A stretch of 64,000 bases of DNA from Tomocerus qinae (taxonomy: Eukaryota; Arthropoda; Collembola; Entomobryomorpha; Tomoceridae). Below are positions 34,262-46,500 of the stretch, piece after piece. Every line of letters begins with the position of its first letter. Positions within the stretch are counted from its first letter, which is position 1. Under the pieces are notes generated by a model. It made no database searches and was not told where the DNA came from. It saw only the letters and a program-made list of their open reading frames with translations. The stretch covers positions 50,842,909-50,906,908 of the forward strand of contig CM034547.1 in assembly GCA_020055645.1 (NCBI GenBank), written 5' to 3'. Made by a program: the position numbers and the translations under genes.

Positions 34262-35214
34262 TTAACATTATGTCATTGGTCATGTCATAAAATTAATATG
34301 TGATATGCTTTAGTTTTCAGATTAGTTTAGTCACGAGGTTGTCAGTAGTTCATAGTTTGTCGGCTGGGTCACCTTCGGTTGTCGGTTGGAACTGGAACTA
34401 AATGAAATGTTTACCATCAACTTACAACTTCAAACTTATCTTATGAGTCATAAGTATGTCATGTCATGTCTTACCTAAATCAGATCAGTACATCATAATC
34501 TAGACCAATCAGTAAGTATAGTTAATAGTTAACTCTTTCCAATATTACGGGAAGATTGACAAGCAACAAACTGAAACTGAACTAAAGGTGAAAGGCTTTG
34601 GACTTCGACTATAGGCATTTGACAGATGCTTGATGATGAAAACTACTACTTACTGTTGTTTACTTACATTACTCCACTAAATCCACTTCAATTTGTCATT
34701 TGGAAGTTCAGTAATATCGGATTTTTACTGGCTTTTTGGAAAATAATATAATATGAAGAAAGAGAAAGACAACAGCTAGTTAATAACACTAGAAAGTGAA
34801 AAGTAAATAAACTGACAAAACTGGATATTGTGTCGAGAGAGATGTTTTTTCACATGCACTCGGCACTGTTTTCGTAACGTACTCACAAACGGAAGTGGTA
34901 ATCTCAAGAAGAAACCTCCGAAATTTGAACTTAGACTGTATCCGTTTGTAACGCTTATGATTGGTTGTTTGTCATCAAGGCCAGCAAGGGTATCTACAGA
35001 AATTACACGAAATAATATCAATCATCATAAAACATCTTGGCTCTTTGCTCTGTTTTGCTATAATAATAATGCTATTATTCGGCAGCAACCAATCGACATA
35101 ATTTTTGACATATTTTATCGGCAATCACCTCTTCAAAATGGCCTATAAATTATAATGATTATGATTATTCAAAACAAGACTGATAATATTTCTCGGCACC
35201 ATCGAAGCTTCGTC

Positions 35215-35439
35215 GTCGAATTACCGATAATATCTGTATTTACCATCGACATCTAGTGTGTTTCGAGATTTTAAGTGAATTTGATGGCTGATTTGATTGA
35301 TGATGATTTGACTAAACACAGTACATCATGTACAGTGATGAATATCTACATGCTACGAAGGATCCCACCATCAAATTCACTTAAAATCTGCAAACACACT
35401 AGATGTCGATGGTAATACAGATATGGCTTATAATTCGAC
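35215..35439. mobile_element. Palindromic MITE, copy 2
   Basis: Same family as 28910-29131: GTCGAATTA ends, TATCTGTATT-ACCATCGAC, GACATCTAGTGTG, TTTTAAGTGAATTTGATGG, a centre with CACAGTACATCA, and the mirror arm ending TGGTAATACAGATAT. The left arm has diverged (deletion and TGATTTGATTGATGATGAT expansion), so pairing is weaker than in copy 1. Confidence 0.82.
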
Positions 35440-35939
35440 TATTGAGAGGAATAGTTTGTTTTCGACAGAGCTATTCAATGTTGAAATTGAGCCTGAAATG
35501 GGCTGAGTTAGATTTAGGTTGGTAGATAAACTACAAAATATATACGTTTCGAATATTCGACATTTGGAGAATACCGCGTATTCGCCACATCCGTATTAAA
35601 TACGCTATTAACGTGCCTAAGAAAGCTGTGAATTTTTTTTTATCGCTTTTAGCTTTGCGTGATATTATTTTATTTTTAGGCTATTTTAGACTTTATTTCA
35701 CCTAAGAAGCCCACCCCATATGACGCCCCCAACGAAACGGTGTTCTTCTAGATACAAACAGTCAGTCAGTACTTTCAGCTTGACAATAGGCATTACAATA
35801 GGCTTAACTTCTACAAAAACTCGAGTCGAGCAAATGAATGTGGGAGGTCTTATAGTCTATTGCAATGCAACAGACGGCCCATTTTCTTTCTAATACAAAA
35901 GGGGACAAATTTCTCAAGCTGCTAGAACCTGTCGGTGTC

Positions 35940-36412
35940 ATCTAGGAGACTTTCTAGCATCTGCAGATGCTAGAAGGTCCCCGGGGACTTTCTAGCACCG
36001 TTTTTACCATTCCAAAATGTTCTCGAAAGCAGATCATATCATTAAAATAAAGGCTGAATTTAAGCAGTGGTACCTCGTTGACCGTCACAATCTTTGCGTG
36101 TGTTTTCTGACCTAACCTATTAAAAATTACTATTTTCGGGTCTTTTTTGACCTAAACTATTAAAAATCCCTATTTTCGCGTCTTTTCTGACCTAACCTAA
36201 TGAAAGATAAACTATTTTTAGTTAGGTTAGGTCAAAAGGCGAAAAAATTGTGACTGGGAGCACCGGCAAAGAGGTACTGATTGATACTTATGATGATTAA
36301 GAATTAATTTTGATGATTATAGTCAGCCTTCGGGAACTTTTAGGAAACATAGATTGCTAGAAAGTCACTGGGGACTTTCTAGCACCTGCAGCTGCTAGAA
36401 AGTCCCCTAGAT
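35940..36412. mobile_element. MULE-like MITE with perfect 9-bp target-site duplication
   Basis: Inverted ends ATCTAGGAGACTTTCTAGCA (35940-35959) and the complement ending CCCCTAGAT (36412) are flanked by identical GTCGGTGTC copies at 35931-35939 and 36413-36421. Each end contains back-to-back copies of the GGACTTTCTAGCA box around CTGCAG (TAGCATCTGCAGATGCTAG; TAGCACCTGCAGCTGCTAG). A 9-bp duplication points to a Mutator-like mobiliser. Inside lies a second inverted-repeat unit (36052-36340) with ends AAGGCTGA and a tandem array of about 45-bp units. Confidence 0.88.
36100..36225 (+). repeat. Three tandem copies of a 40-45-bp unit
   Basis: Units begin TGACCTAACCTATTAAAAAT or close variants at about 36109, 36150 and 36190. 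They continue with CTATTTTCGGGTCTTTT or CTATTTTCGCGTCTTTT. The third copy degrades into an arm that pairs with TTAGGTTAGGTCAAAAGGCG just downstream. Confidence 0.75.
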
Positions 36413-36431
36413 GTCGGTGTCTTGTGTGAGG

Positions 36432-37615
36432 TAGTGATGAGCAGAGAGCTAGTTCTAAGTCAAATGACTTACTCCCGTGTGCTCGTCTTTTGACTTTTGA
36501 GTCAAATGACGACTGTAGGGCTACGTGATAGGGATGACTTGAGAGTGATAGATGGCCTTTTTAAGAGTCAAGTGACTGGGTTGAATTTAGGTTAGGGCTG
36601 GATTTAGGCAGCGGTATCTCGTTGCCCCAATTGCCCCAAGTTTGCCCACTTAACCTATTATTGCCTTAATTTATTTCCCCCGTTGCCCCAAGTGCTTCTA
36701 ATGTGCCTACCTAATCTATTGAATTTATTGCCCCCGTTGCCCCAATATATTGCATTCGTTGCCCCCAATATAGTACACCTTTACTGGTTTTTACTATGCT
36801 TGGGGCTTGGGGCAACGATTGCGGTTGAAGTAAGACAACGGCTGAAGAGGAGGGTGAGGGTAAAAGGATGTGGAGAGTGAAGGTGAAGAGGTAGTCATTT
36901 AAAAACAGCTAGCAGGGTTTTAAATGTGTATATGTTAAAGGAGATGTGTATAGACCGGATATGTAAAATGCCTAGGATATGTGTATTTTCAAAAACCAAA
37001 ATTTTGATATTATCTAACTAACCTAACCTAATTTAAATCAATCAAACTTACATGAAAGTATATTTGACAGTCTAAAATTTGGCATACGTATCCGGTCTGT
37101 ACAAATTTCCTGTAACATATACCTATGTACCTATGAAACCTTTAATAGCTGTTTTTAAAGGACCATCTCCTCCTCACTCTCATCCTCCTCTGCAACCTGT
37201 GTCTTACTTTAACCATATTGGGACAACGAATTCAATAGATTTATACATTCAACAGGCACATTAGAAGAACTTAGGGCAACGGGGGAAATATATTAAGATA
37301 ATAGGTTAAGTGGCCAAACTTGGGGGAACTAGATCCCGCTGCCTAGGTTTGGCATAAAGAAACAAAGTATGACTTTTGAGATGACTTTTTAAGGCGCCCT
37401 ATAATTGGAATGACATTAGAGATGACTTGTTAAAAAATTACGTGATTGGGAGAGGACAGAGGATGATCTTTGGGATGACTTTTTAGGGAATCCCGTGATG
37501 ACTATAATAGTCTTTTCTTTTTCCACATTGAAATTATCATGCCTCTCCTCAGCCGCAGCAGCCGAGACTCGAGACTAGCCTGAGTCGACTCGGGAAGAGC
37601 TGCTGCTCATCACTG
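36432..37615. mobile_element. Compound inverted-repeat element with hAT-like AGTGATGAGCAG ends
   Basis: The outer ends TAGTGATGAGCAG (36432) and its complement CTGCTCATCACTG (ending 37615) resemble hAT CAGTG termini, but no matching 8-bp duplication is present. Repeated AGTCAAATGAC and GATGACTT boxes fill both flanks. The inner part (about 36595-37367) is a separate foldback with GATTTAGGCAGCGGTATCTC at one end and CCGCTGCCTAGG at the other. Its arms contain TGCCCACTTAACCTATTAT and CCCCGTTGCCC, paired with GGGCAACGGGG and ATAATAGGTTAAGTGGCC. So one element appears nested in the other. It directly abuts the MULE-like element's right duplication. Confidence 0.65.
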
Positions 37616-38199
37616 TCTATGCGAGGGACCGTCCTGTTATTGTGCGTGAATTATACCCACCCTGCCACACAAGCAGCTGAAATCATTTGTGGACGTTCCC
37701 TATTCACACAGCAAGTATTAGATTATGCCTGTGTGCTAGTGTGCTGCTGTGTACACTGGACTGGACACTGATAGACCAGATAGACATAGACAAGCTACAA
37801 GGCAATACCAATTGAAAAGGAAAGGGCGCTATGTTTGACATTATTATTATTATTGTGTAACTTGCATTTACTTAATCATTAATCTTCCTGGTTTGGCTTA
37901 TTTATTTATTTGTCTTTTTGTCCAGTCTATCTAGACAATAGAAGTCATTGGTCGTGTCGCCATCGCCAGTGCCATCATCATATCATAAGCTTAAACTTCA
38001 TAATCTAATATTTGTTCATTTCTTTAATTTTCAATTACTTGGCTGTGGCTCGGGATCGGACTAACAACTAAAGACTTCGAGACTTGAGGCATAACTGATA
38101 ACCGAAATACCTCCCTTAAAAATGGGGCGTTAAACTTCAGAGTTGTCAGTAATGACTGTCATAATTGTTTTTAAATTAATTAATAAATTAAAAATTAGT

Positions 38200-38576
38200 G
38201 GCGAATAAAGTCATTAACAATTAAGGTGAGTGGTTCAGTGGTTGACTAAATTTATTAATACATTATTAGTATTAGTGATTATATATACGCCATGACCATT
38301 GCGTTTGCCTGTCCCATAATACTATTGAGTTTGAAATTGAAATAGCCATAGCATAGGCCATATGTCATGTAGTTTAAGTAAACAAGTAATAATAGTAAGA
38401 GTCAATAAAATAAGTAAAAAGAAAAAGAACGAGTATGTTTATAATTGAACTGAACAGTTTTTAAAAAATCAGTATTTATGTCTGTTTCCTTACAGTCTGG
38501 GGAGCCTGGGAATTGAAACACCACGAAACAAATCATCTCAGTTCATACTAAACATTTAAAACTTCAATAGTTTACA
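38200..38576 (+). other. ITPK1: Probable ITPK1 5' UTR exons and 5' intron
   Basis: A donor AAG/GTGAGT at 38225-38226 and an acceptor CCTTACAG ending at 38495 would splice a non-coding leader exon to the exon that begins at 38496 and contains the ITPK1 start codon at 38577. The region before the ATG has in-frame stops, consistent with UTR. Inferred from splice motifs only; the 5' edge of the leader exon is unknown. Confidence 0.5.
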
Positions 38577-41500
38577 ATGCATGAACCAAAACGTTTAGGA
38601 TATTGGCTTAGCGAGAAGAAGTCTAGAAAAATGTCGTTGCCCGACATTGAAGAATCCTTAAGGTTAGACATTATTATGCTAATTTTACATTTGAGACGTT
38701 TCTCACAAGTGACCGGAAAGCAATTGTGGGAAACGTCTGTATTCATTTGTGTTAAAGTTTTTTATTTTAATTTTGTATTCTATTTTTGTCATACTCCCGA
38801 TTGTCCCGATTGTCTGATGTTCATTAGGAGTCGGAACATTGAAGCTGTTAAGGTAATTATGCTTATTATAGTTATGATAAATATAAGATATTTTTTCTTG
38901 GTTGGTCAACCTCTACAACACTTACAGAGGAGTGGGCACTTGTTTAATGTCACGCTCTAATACCAACTATATCCGAGATGGGCTTCCGTATGCAGTAATT
39001 ATCTTTATTTGGTTTTGTCTCGTTTCGTATATAGATTGATCTAAAACAGCCATTGAACTTACAAGGACCTTTTCATGTCATACTTCATAAACTTACAGAT
39101 ATAATAGCAAAGGCCGTGTTGGGGGACAAAAATGTAAACAATTTCAGTAATTTAATTATTATGCAAGATTAAAACAATTTTTGCTTCCGTCTTTCATTGT
39201 GTTATTGTTATTATGAGAAACCCTAAAATTAACATTGAATGAAAATGATTTAGGCGCAACTGTTACTTTGTGACTTGGAGAAATATGTGGCTGAAAATCC
39301 TTCAGTGATTGTGATGGATCCAATCGATCGGTTACGGACGTTAATAGACCGTTTTAAGACCTATACAATCATTCAAAATTGCGAAATTAAAAGTGAAGGT
39401 AGCTCATATAGACTAGCTCATAGTTCTTGTTTGAAAACTAAGTCAAAGGATTATTTATAATTATTGCCAGATTGAAAGGTCCCACCTCTCATCCCATTGA
39501 GGGGTGCACCACCCGCCCCATTCCTTACAAACCTAATCTAAGGATGGGACGGCCTTTTAGTCTTATTCAATGTTTCTATAAAAAATATTTCAAATCGGAA
39601 AGGATTTTTTATGTAGCAATCGAAATCTGAAATAACTGAAAAGACAATAAAACATTTTTCACAAAGATGAATTTACTAATATTTTGTGAATTTTGCAGAA
39701 AGTGTTTTTGTGCCACCTTTTGTGGCTCTACAGTCAAAAAACTATAACGATAATGTTCGGCAACTAAGACTTTCCGATGTAGTATTTCCTGCTGGTAAAT
39801 TACTTAATTCAATTTATTATACAAGTTTTCGTTCTCAGTTCTCATTGTCCTTTCATCGGCGTATTTGAAAAGACGACTATATTTAATTACTGCGGTGTAT
39901 TTGACATTTTGACAGTTCTTTTGGAGTTTTTAGTTGTAAACACTTGAGCTGCAAAAGTTTACTTACAAATGGCTGAAATTAGGCAGCAGACTAGTGGCAA
40001 CACAGACCAGCGGAAACAGAGACACACACATTCATCTGATTTCCTCTGTAGCCGCTAAACCTAAATGCACCCAGTGCTCGCAAGTAGCTTTATCTACTCT
40101 GTAGGTGGTAACTCAAAACCAACCTGGCAAAAGTGGCAGAGCTATTTCTGGATTTGACCCATATCGCTGTGTTGCTGTTACAGCATTGAGCTCATAGCAG
40201 CAGTGCAGTGCACTGGCTTATATTAGGTTTAGCGACAACAGCGGCAACAGAGAAAATCAGGTTAATGTGTCTCTGTTTCCGCTGGTCAGTGTTGCCGCTA
40301 GTGGTTTTAGCTGTGTCGCCGCTGTTGCCGCTAGTGGTTGTAGCGTGTTGCCACTGTCTCCGCTGTTATGCTGTTGCCGCTAACCACCCATACCTCCCAG
40401 CGGAGGGAGTAGAAACAAAGTACCGCTGCCTAAATTCAGCCTTACAATTAGTCGAATTCCAATACGTTGTTGGGGGATCGAGATAATACATAGCATGCAC
40501 AATTGAATTATTGTAACTATTGTAAAGTAATAATTGTAACTGTTTTATTATATTTTTGTTAGTTTGCAAACCTATTATAGCGCATGGTTCCAGTTCGGCC
40601 CATCAGGTATGGAATATATATAGTTTTGATTATACTAGTAGTAGTTTAGTTGATATGATATTGACATATTTTTACCACTATTTCGGTGATTTGTAGTTGA
40701 TTTTAGAATAATGTATTGTAAATCGGAATATACAAAATCGTGTTTAGAGTTTTGATTTGTCTCTAATAATATTTTTCCCGGTACCCCTACCCCCTCCGAA
40801 AATATTTTCTGGCTGCGGCTTTGCCTGTCCTCATACATATCGATCGAGTTTAAAAATTTTGACAAAAACATTTGAATTTTAAAAAAAAGTGACTTCAGAT
40901 GATGATGGCTGAGAAATTGAGGGCAGTTTGTGTGTACTTTGTACTTGTACTACTAAGTTTAAGATTTGTATGAGAACAGGTTTACAGTCAAATAGTCAAA
41001 TCAATATTCAAACATAGTTTTGTGTATTTCAATGTATATTGAAATCGTTCTTTAATTACTGATTATACTGACATTGATTTTAAGAACCCAGTTCCTTTAA
41101 ATTTGGAAATCTCTGATGACTATCAAAATACATGTAAAAATTGTTTTACAACTCTTGGAGTTCTGTCTAAAGTTCTTACCCGATTTTCTTGTGTGGCACA
41201 TTTTTGGAATCCTGGATATATTGTAGACCCCTGACCCCCTCATTGTACAAAATATACGATGTGTTTACTCATTAATATATCTTATTGCGATTATAATTTT
41301 GTAAACGACAAAATCTGCTTGAAAATTTAAATATCGTATATTTTGTACAATGGGGTGGTTGACAATATATTCAGGATTCCAAAAATGTGCCACACAAGAA
41401 AATCGGGTAAGAACTTTAGACAGAATTCCAAGAGTTGTAAAGCAATTTTTACATGTATTTTGATAGTCATCAGAGATTTCCAAATTTAAAGGAACTGGGC

Positions 41501-43538
41501 TCTTAAGTAAGTAGTTCTCAAGTTGTCATTGATGTTGATATTAGTAGTAATCAAAAGTAGAATCGAATCCGATTTGATTTACTTTTTTGCATCAAAACTG
41601 CGTCTGCTCATGCGCGAACAAGAAAATCGTATCGTTCTCATCGGAATTTTTTGAATCGTCTCCTGGGACGATTTAGATTCGGATTAGAAAGATTTTGGTT
41701 GGAAAATCACAGGTTGTAGTGTTAAAGTGCGCAATCAGCCTAACACTTTTTAGCTAAGCTCAAGGTGAGTGAAATTGTTATGGGGACAATTACCATGGCA
41801 ATTTCACTCACCTTGGCTAAGCTGTACAATATCATTACTTTTGTTATTGAATCGTCATAGTTGTCAAATTATTTTAATCAGAGCACTCAAAAGCTATGTT
41901 GGATTTGATCCATTTTCTAGTAGTAATCAAGAGTAAAATCGAATCGGATTTGATTTAGATTCAGATTGAAGAAAATGGATCAAATCCAACATAGCTTTTG
42001 AGTGCTCTGATTAAAATAATTTGACAACTATGACGATTCAATAACAAAAAGTAAGATATTCTACAGCTTAGCCAAGGTGAGTGAAATTGTCATGGTAATT
42101 GTCCCCATAGCAATTTCACTCACGTTGAGCTTAGCTAAAAAGTGTTAGGCTGATTCCGCACTTTAACACTACAACCTGCGATTTTCCAACCAAAATCTTT
42201 CTAATCCGAATCTAAATCGTCCCAGGAGACGATTCGAAAAATTCCGATGAGAACGATTCGATTTTCTTGTTCGCGCATGAGCAGACGCAGTTTTGATGCA
42301 AAAAAGTAAATCAAATCGGATTCGATTCTACTTTTGATTACTACTTCTGAATCTAAATCAAATCCGATTCGATTTTACTTTTGATTACTACTATTGAAAG
42401 TACCAAGCGGTTATTGAAAATTAAGAAATTCTAGATTGCAAAAATATTAACTATACTACATGCAGTGAATACAAATATTACTTGTTTTAATTGTTGTTAA
42501 TAGTAATATTCATTTTGATTCAGATGACTCTAATTTTCAACGAAAATGGATTAGCAGATTGCGTTTTTCCATGTGTTATTCAGTCTTTTGTCAATCATAA
42601 CGCCGTCCTGTACAAGCTTTTTGCTATAGGGGAGCAATATCATTTGGTAGAGCGACCGTCTGTTAAAAACTTGTCTGCCTCTGAAGGTTTACTGCTTGAA
42701 ACTGCTTGAAATTTATTTTAAATTTTGTAACTATGTTTTCATGTAACTGCTTTGTTTTACATAGAATTTTCTTCCATCCACTTCGACAGTGGCCAAGTTT
42801 CAAAAGCCAATTCTTGCAGCCAATTAACTTTTCAAGAGCAAGACGGTACAACTACTGCAGACAAACAGCAGCCGGGTTCTGACATTTTGTCTCGTATTGT
42901 AATCGAAATTCATAAGGCGATGGGATTGGATCTTTTTGGGGTGGACGTTGTTGTCGAAGCCGCAACTGGGAGGTAATTTTAATATCAGTGTTATCATGCT
43001 TTAAATTAGGTAATTCACGACTAAGTATAGTATTTATTTTCTGTCAACAGGTTGGCCATTGTTGATGTGAATTCGTAAGTAAATCGTGTGTCGCATATTA
43101 CTGTGCAAAATAGTTACATTGATATGATCTTACTGAAGTACTTATAATTTATTTTTTATTCTTATTTTTTCCGTCACATCAAATTCTACAGTTTTCCAGG
43201 TACGTATTTGCAAATGTTTTACGGTTTTCAGTATTAATATGTATACATGATGATTGCAATTTGTAACTGTATTTGGGGACAGAAATTTTATTATCATGCT
43301 TTGGCTTTGAATCGCATTGTTTGTATTATATGTAGGTTATGAAGGGGTTGCTGACTTCTCTGAACGTCTTGCTATTTTCGTACGAACTAGGTTAGATGCT
43401 TTGGACACGAATTGTACTGAAGTTTGTGACGATACTAATGCGGCAATGGATGATCAAAATAGAGTTATAAAAGGAATCGAAGGAGCCAACGGAACAATTC
43501 CATCATCAAGACTGATTAAGAAAACGTCCGTTGCGTAA
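38577..43538 (+). CDS. ITPK1: Inositol-tetrakisphosphate 1-kinase (ITPK1), complete
   Basis: Cytosolic ATP-grasp kinase that phosphorylates inositol tri- and tetrakisphosphates on the route to InsP5/InsP6. Coding exons: 38577-38662, 38829-38853, 39035-39133, 39254-39398, 39699-39794, 40563-40606, 42524-42686, 42765-42972, 43051-43074, 43192-43199 and 43336-43538. They total 1101 nt, 366 residues (human 414), with every phase closing. Landmarks: RLGYWLSEKK at the N-terminus; HKLTD at 55-59; MDPIDRLRTLIDR; VCKPIIAHGSSSAH at 151-164; CVIQSFVNHNAVLYKLFAIG then RPSVKNLSA; LFGVDVVVE with metal-ligand Asp280; AIVDVNSFPGYEGV with Asp294 and Asn296, equivalent to the Mg ligands of the human enzyme one residue later. 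The C-terminal tail after GYEGVADFSERL is short and not conserved. Exons of 25, 24 and 8 nt are notable. Intron 6 (40607-42523) is full of palindromes. Confidence 0.95.
39971..40443. mobile_element. Foldback element of the GGCAGCGGTA family, ITPK1 intron 5
   Basis: Ends GGCTGAAATTAGGCAGCAGA and the complement of GGCTGAATTTAGGCAGCGGT. Arms share TAGTGGCAACAC, ACCAGCGGAAACAGAGACAC and CGCTAAACCTAA, paired with TTAGGTTTAGCGAC, GTGTCTCTGTTTCCGCTGGT and AGTGTTGCCGCTAGTGG. A CCGCTGTTGCCGCTAGTGG motif repeats at 40300-40380. The same terminus appears at about 36052 and 36595. Confidence 0.8.
41080..41505. repeat. Palindromic element in ITPK1 intron 6
   Basis: Arms 41080-41285 and about 41320-41505 are close reverse complements: TTAAGAACCCAGTTCC, GATGACTATCAAAATACATG, CAAGAAAATCGGGTAAGAAC (complement), CACATTTTTGGAATCCT and TTGTACAAAATATACGAT. 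No target duplication or coding frame recognised. The motif ACTATCAAAATACATGTAAA is shared with about 12688-12707 and, diverged, with 17647-17668. Confidence 0.85.
41543..42346. mobile_element. Near-perfect 0.8-kb palindrome in ITPK1 intron 6
   Basis: Left arm 41543-41918 and right arm 41970-42346 are reverse complements with only scattered mismatches, separated by about 51 bp. The terminal motif AGTAGTAATCAAAAGTAGAA then TCGAATC...GATTTGATTT occurs at both ends, in the spacer (41919-41950) and once more just outside the right end (to 42393). Each arm contains its own smaller palindrome (about 41754-41823 and 42065-42134) built on AAGGTGAGTGAAATTG. Non-coding; probably a foldback transposon, with superfamily not assigned. 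Confidence 0.9.
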
Positions 43539-46500
43539 ATTAGGGGTGCAGTGTAAGACGTGGATTTAATTATGTATATTTAAACTTTCCAGCCTATAAC
43601 TTCTAATGAATGTGAAAGCTATTGGCTTAAGGTAAACCTGAACTTTACATTCTGTGCTTTTAGCTGTGAACATTAGTACTAGTTTAGTTATTAATTAATA
43701 TTGTACAATGTGCTTCCTTTATTGATTCAAGCTACTTGACTATGGTAATGGTTTTTCGAGATTTGAACTATTTTTCGAATATTAGTTAGTATTTTGTCCA
43801 GTAATTTTGATTGTCTTATATATCTATGACATTTTACTCGTACAAGTAAGCTAGTAGTAGCTTAGGTACTGTTGTGTAAGAAATATGAATAACTGTGGTA
43901 TTATGACGTTGCATTAGCTAACAATTGGGTACAAATGTAAGTCTGATTAAGATGTCTTCTTTTTTTCTTGTTAGTTAGTATTTAGGTAGTATTGATTTTG
44001 ACTTAATTTGTGGCATAGGGAGATTGTTTTATGTCGATTATTGTTAGATATAGTTTTTAGTACTGTTCATCCGATTACTAATTACTGATAATCGTTAGTA
44101 GATAATTATAAAAAGCCACATTCCTAACATCTTTTAAACGGGTGTAAAAATTCAAAGAAAACGCAAGTAAAAAATGAAAAAGATATATTAATATATACTT
44201 AAAGACGAAATCTATGTTATTTGTCAAATTACCTATGCATAATAATGCATAATATAATGATTGTATAATATTTAACATAAATATATAAGATTTATGAGCG
44301 TAATTTTTTAAATTAAATTATGACAAACTGTTCCATGTATCAATGCATGTATAATTTATATGGTGAATTTCTTGGTAAATGATAGTTTACATTTTTATTT
44401 CTAGAATATTGCTGGTGATTCTAGTGTACCTATTTCCTTACGAGATGTAATTTACAATCAAGTATCTCATTGTTCGTAGTGGAAATGTCATTTAGGACTA
44501 TAATATCATATTGCATTTACATATTGTACTTGAAAACGTTTCAGCAAAAATCGGTTACTGAATTCTAATTCTATATTCTATACTGTGTAGGTAAAGTATG
44601 CATTTAAGCTCTGTTTAATAATCTTCATAGGCCAAAACCATTTTTATTGAGCCCTGTATTTTCCTCAGATTTTATTGTTGTAGTGTATAGATATGGGCGC
44701 TCCAAAAAGTTTGCCAAAAAATATTAGTGTAAAAAGTAAACAAAGTAAAGTTTTTGTTAATTCTCTAGTTGAGTAATATCTATAGATTATTACATTCTAA
44801 AACTTTGTCAGATGTATTTTTTCGGTGATTAAAGGTGACAAGGCCTTACCTAAAATAAATGTTAAAGGAGTACTTTTAATATTCATTTTGTATTATAATG
44901 TTGCATTGCTTTTACTTACTGCTTGTTGCATGCTAGGCTACGTAATAAAGCGTGGCTTAGAGAAGTTTGAATGCACTTAGTTCACATTTTTTTGAATGTT
45001 TGTCGTCTACTTAATATTATAGCACAGTAGTATCATAGTACTAGTACCTTTGGGTGCCAATACGTCGACAAAGAAATGAGAAAACAAACTTTTGGCACCC
45101 GCATATCTTTAGCTTCAAATAATAAAATTTGTACATGTACCATATAAATTGAAGCTAACTTTTAACAGTGTAATCCATACCAAACTAAACCCTCGTTGAT
45201 ACACGGTCAGTAAAGTATGAGTAGCAGATCATCATCCCGATGCTATGGTAGATGTGAACCTGAGTCACGTCAAATTTTAACTTTCAACGGTCACACAAGT
45301 CTCAATCTTCCTTCTCTACTTTCATCTAGGATGATCTTGCTAATAATAACACTATGCAGTATATGAAATATGTCCTAGAAAATATAAACGTTTTTGGTTT
45401 TTCTATAGACAGATTAGTATGGGAAATGAGACCTAAATATCTATAAGTAAATAGCTTATCTGTTGAAGCATGTATCTAATTTGCAAATAATTTACTATTG
45501 TTATTTATTATTTCTTTAGCAGCAATATTATGTGTAGTTTTTGACTGATTCCGTGCGCAGAAAGTAAAAATAGTCATGAAATTGGTGTTTAGTGTTCCGA
45601 AGTATACGGCTTTTCAAGCATTAATAATAAGTACAGTAGGGTAAGTAGAATGGTCCAAGAATCCAAGACATTTTGGGTAAGGTACCTTAGCTATAAGTAA
45701 TACTTTAATGGTTCACGCACTCCTCCATGCAAAAGTGTAATGTCGGTGTGTAAAGTGTAAACAAGAAACACACTACGCGTTCACATTGTACGTAGTAGTT
45801 CCAATATGCCCCTTTGTGCCTTGATTCATTTTATATGGGTAGATATTATTTACATATTTATACATATAATATACATTCATATTATTTAACACAGCAGAAA
45901 AGTTAAGTTTGAATCTTGGACTCTATATAAGTAAGGATGCTAAAGAGGTGGTATTAGTTTAGAATATCACATCTGTTGTACTCTCTGTGTTGTTGCATTC
46001 GAAGATGGGATGCTGAGTAAAAAGGTAGCGCAGGTGGAAATGGCTGGAGGCTGTAACGACTGAGCGCACTAAAGAACTGATGTACATGTAAGTGATGCGA
46101 TTTGAGTCTTTAGGATTTCCTTGGTTTAAACAGCATCTTAAGATATATAGGAACAGAAGGTATAAGTAGAAAAGAAGATGCATGCACACCTGTGATCCCT
46201 TCATTCATCCCTTACAATTAGAAGAATATATCCTAGTTGTGTAGAGCGAGATGATGAAGAAGAGGCTGTTGGTGAAGAAGATTGTTGGTCAAACTCACAA
46301 TAAACTTATCGTAACGAACGTAAAATCTTCCCTGGCTTGGGTTGACTAGCTATAAGGCAGTTAAGTGAATGCAGGCAATGAAGGAAATTCCGCATCCCCC
46401 AGTGGAATCCACAAAAGAAATACAAACCTCCACCCACAATACTCACCCATGGTAAACAGAGAGATGTGAACACAGGTGAAGTATGCACACGAGTCGAGTT

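Noticed and set aside
34828..35148. 106-codon plus-strand open frame between MELK and ITPK1
   Set aside because: No Met-proximal context, splice partners or family features. A comparable frame exists on the other strand, so it is probably chance.
36100..36240. Telomere-like CCTAACC/TTAGGTT runs
   Set aside because: They are part of a ~45-bp unit in a mobile element, not short uniform telomeric repeats.
38663..38828. Apparent continuation of the ITPK1 first exon to 38960
   Set aside because: The open frame is intronic. Splicing 38662 to 38829 gives the family-like SLRSRNIEAVK and restores the phase needed for the exon at 39035.
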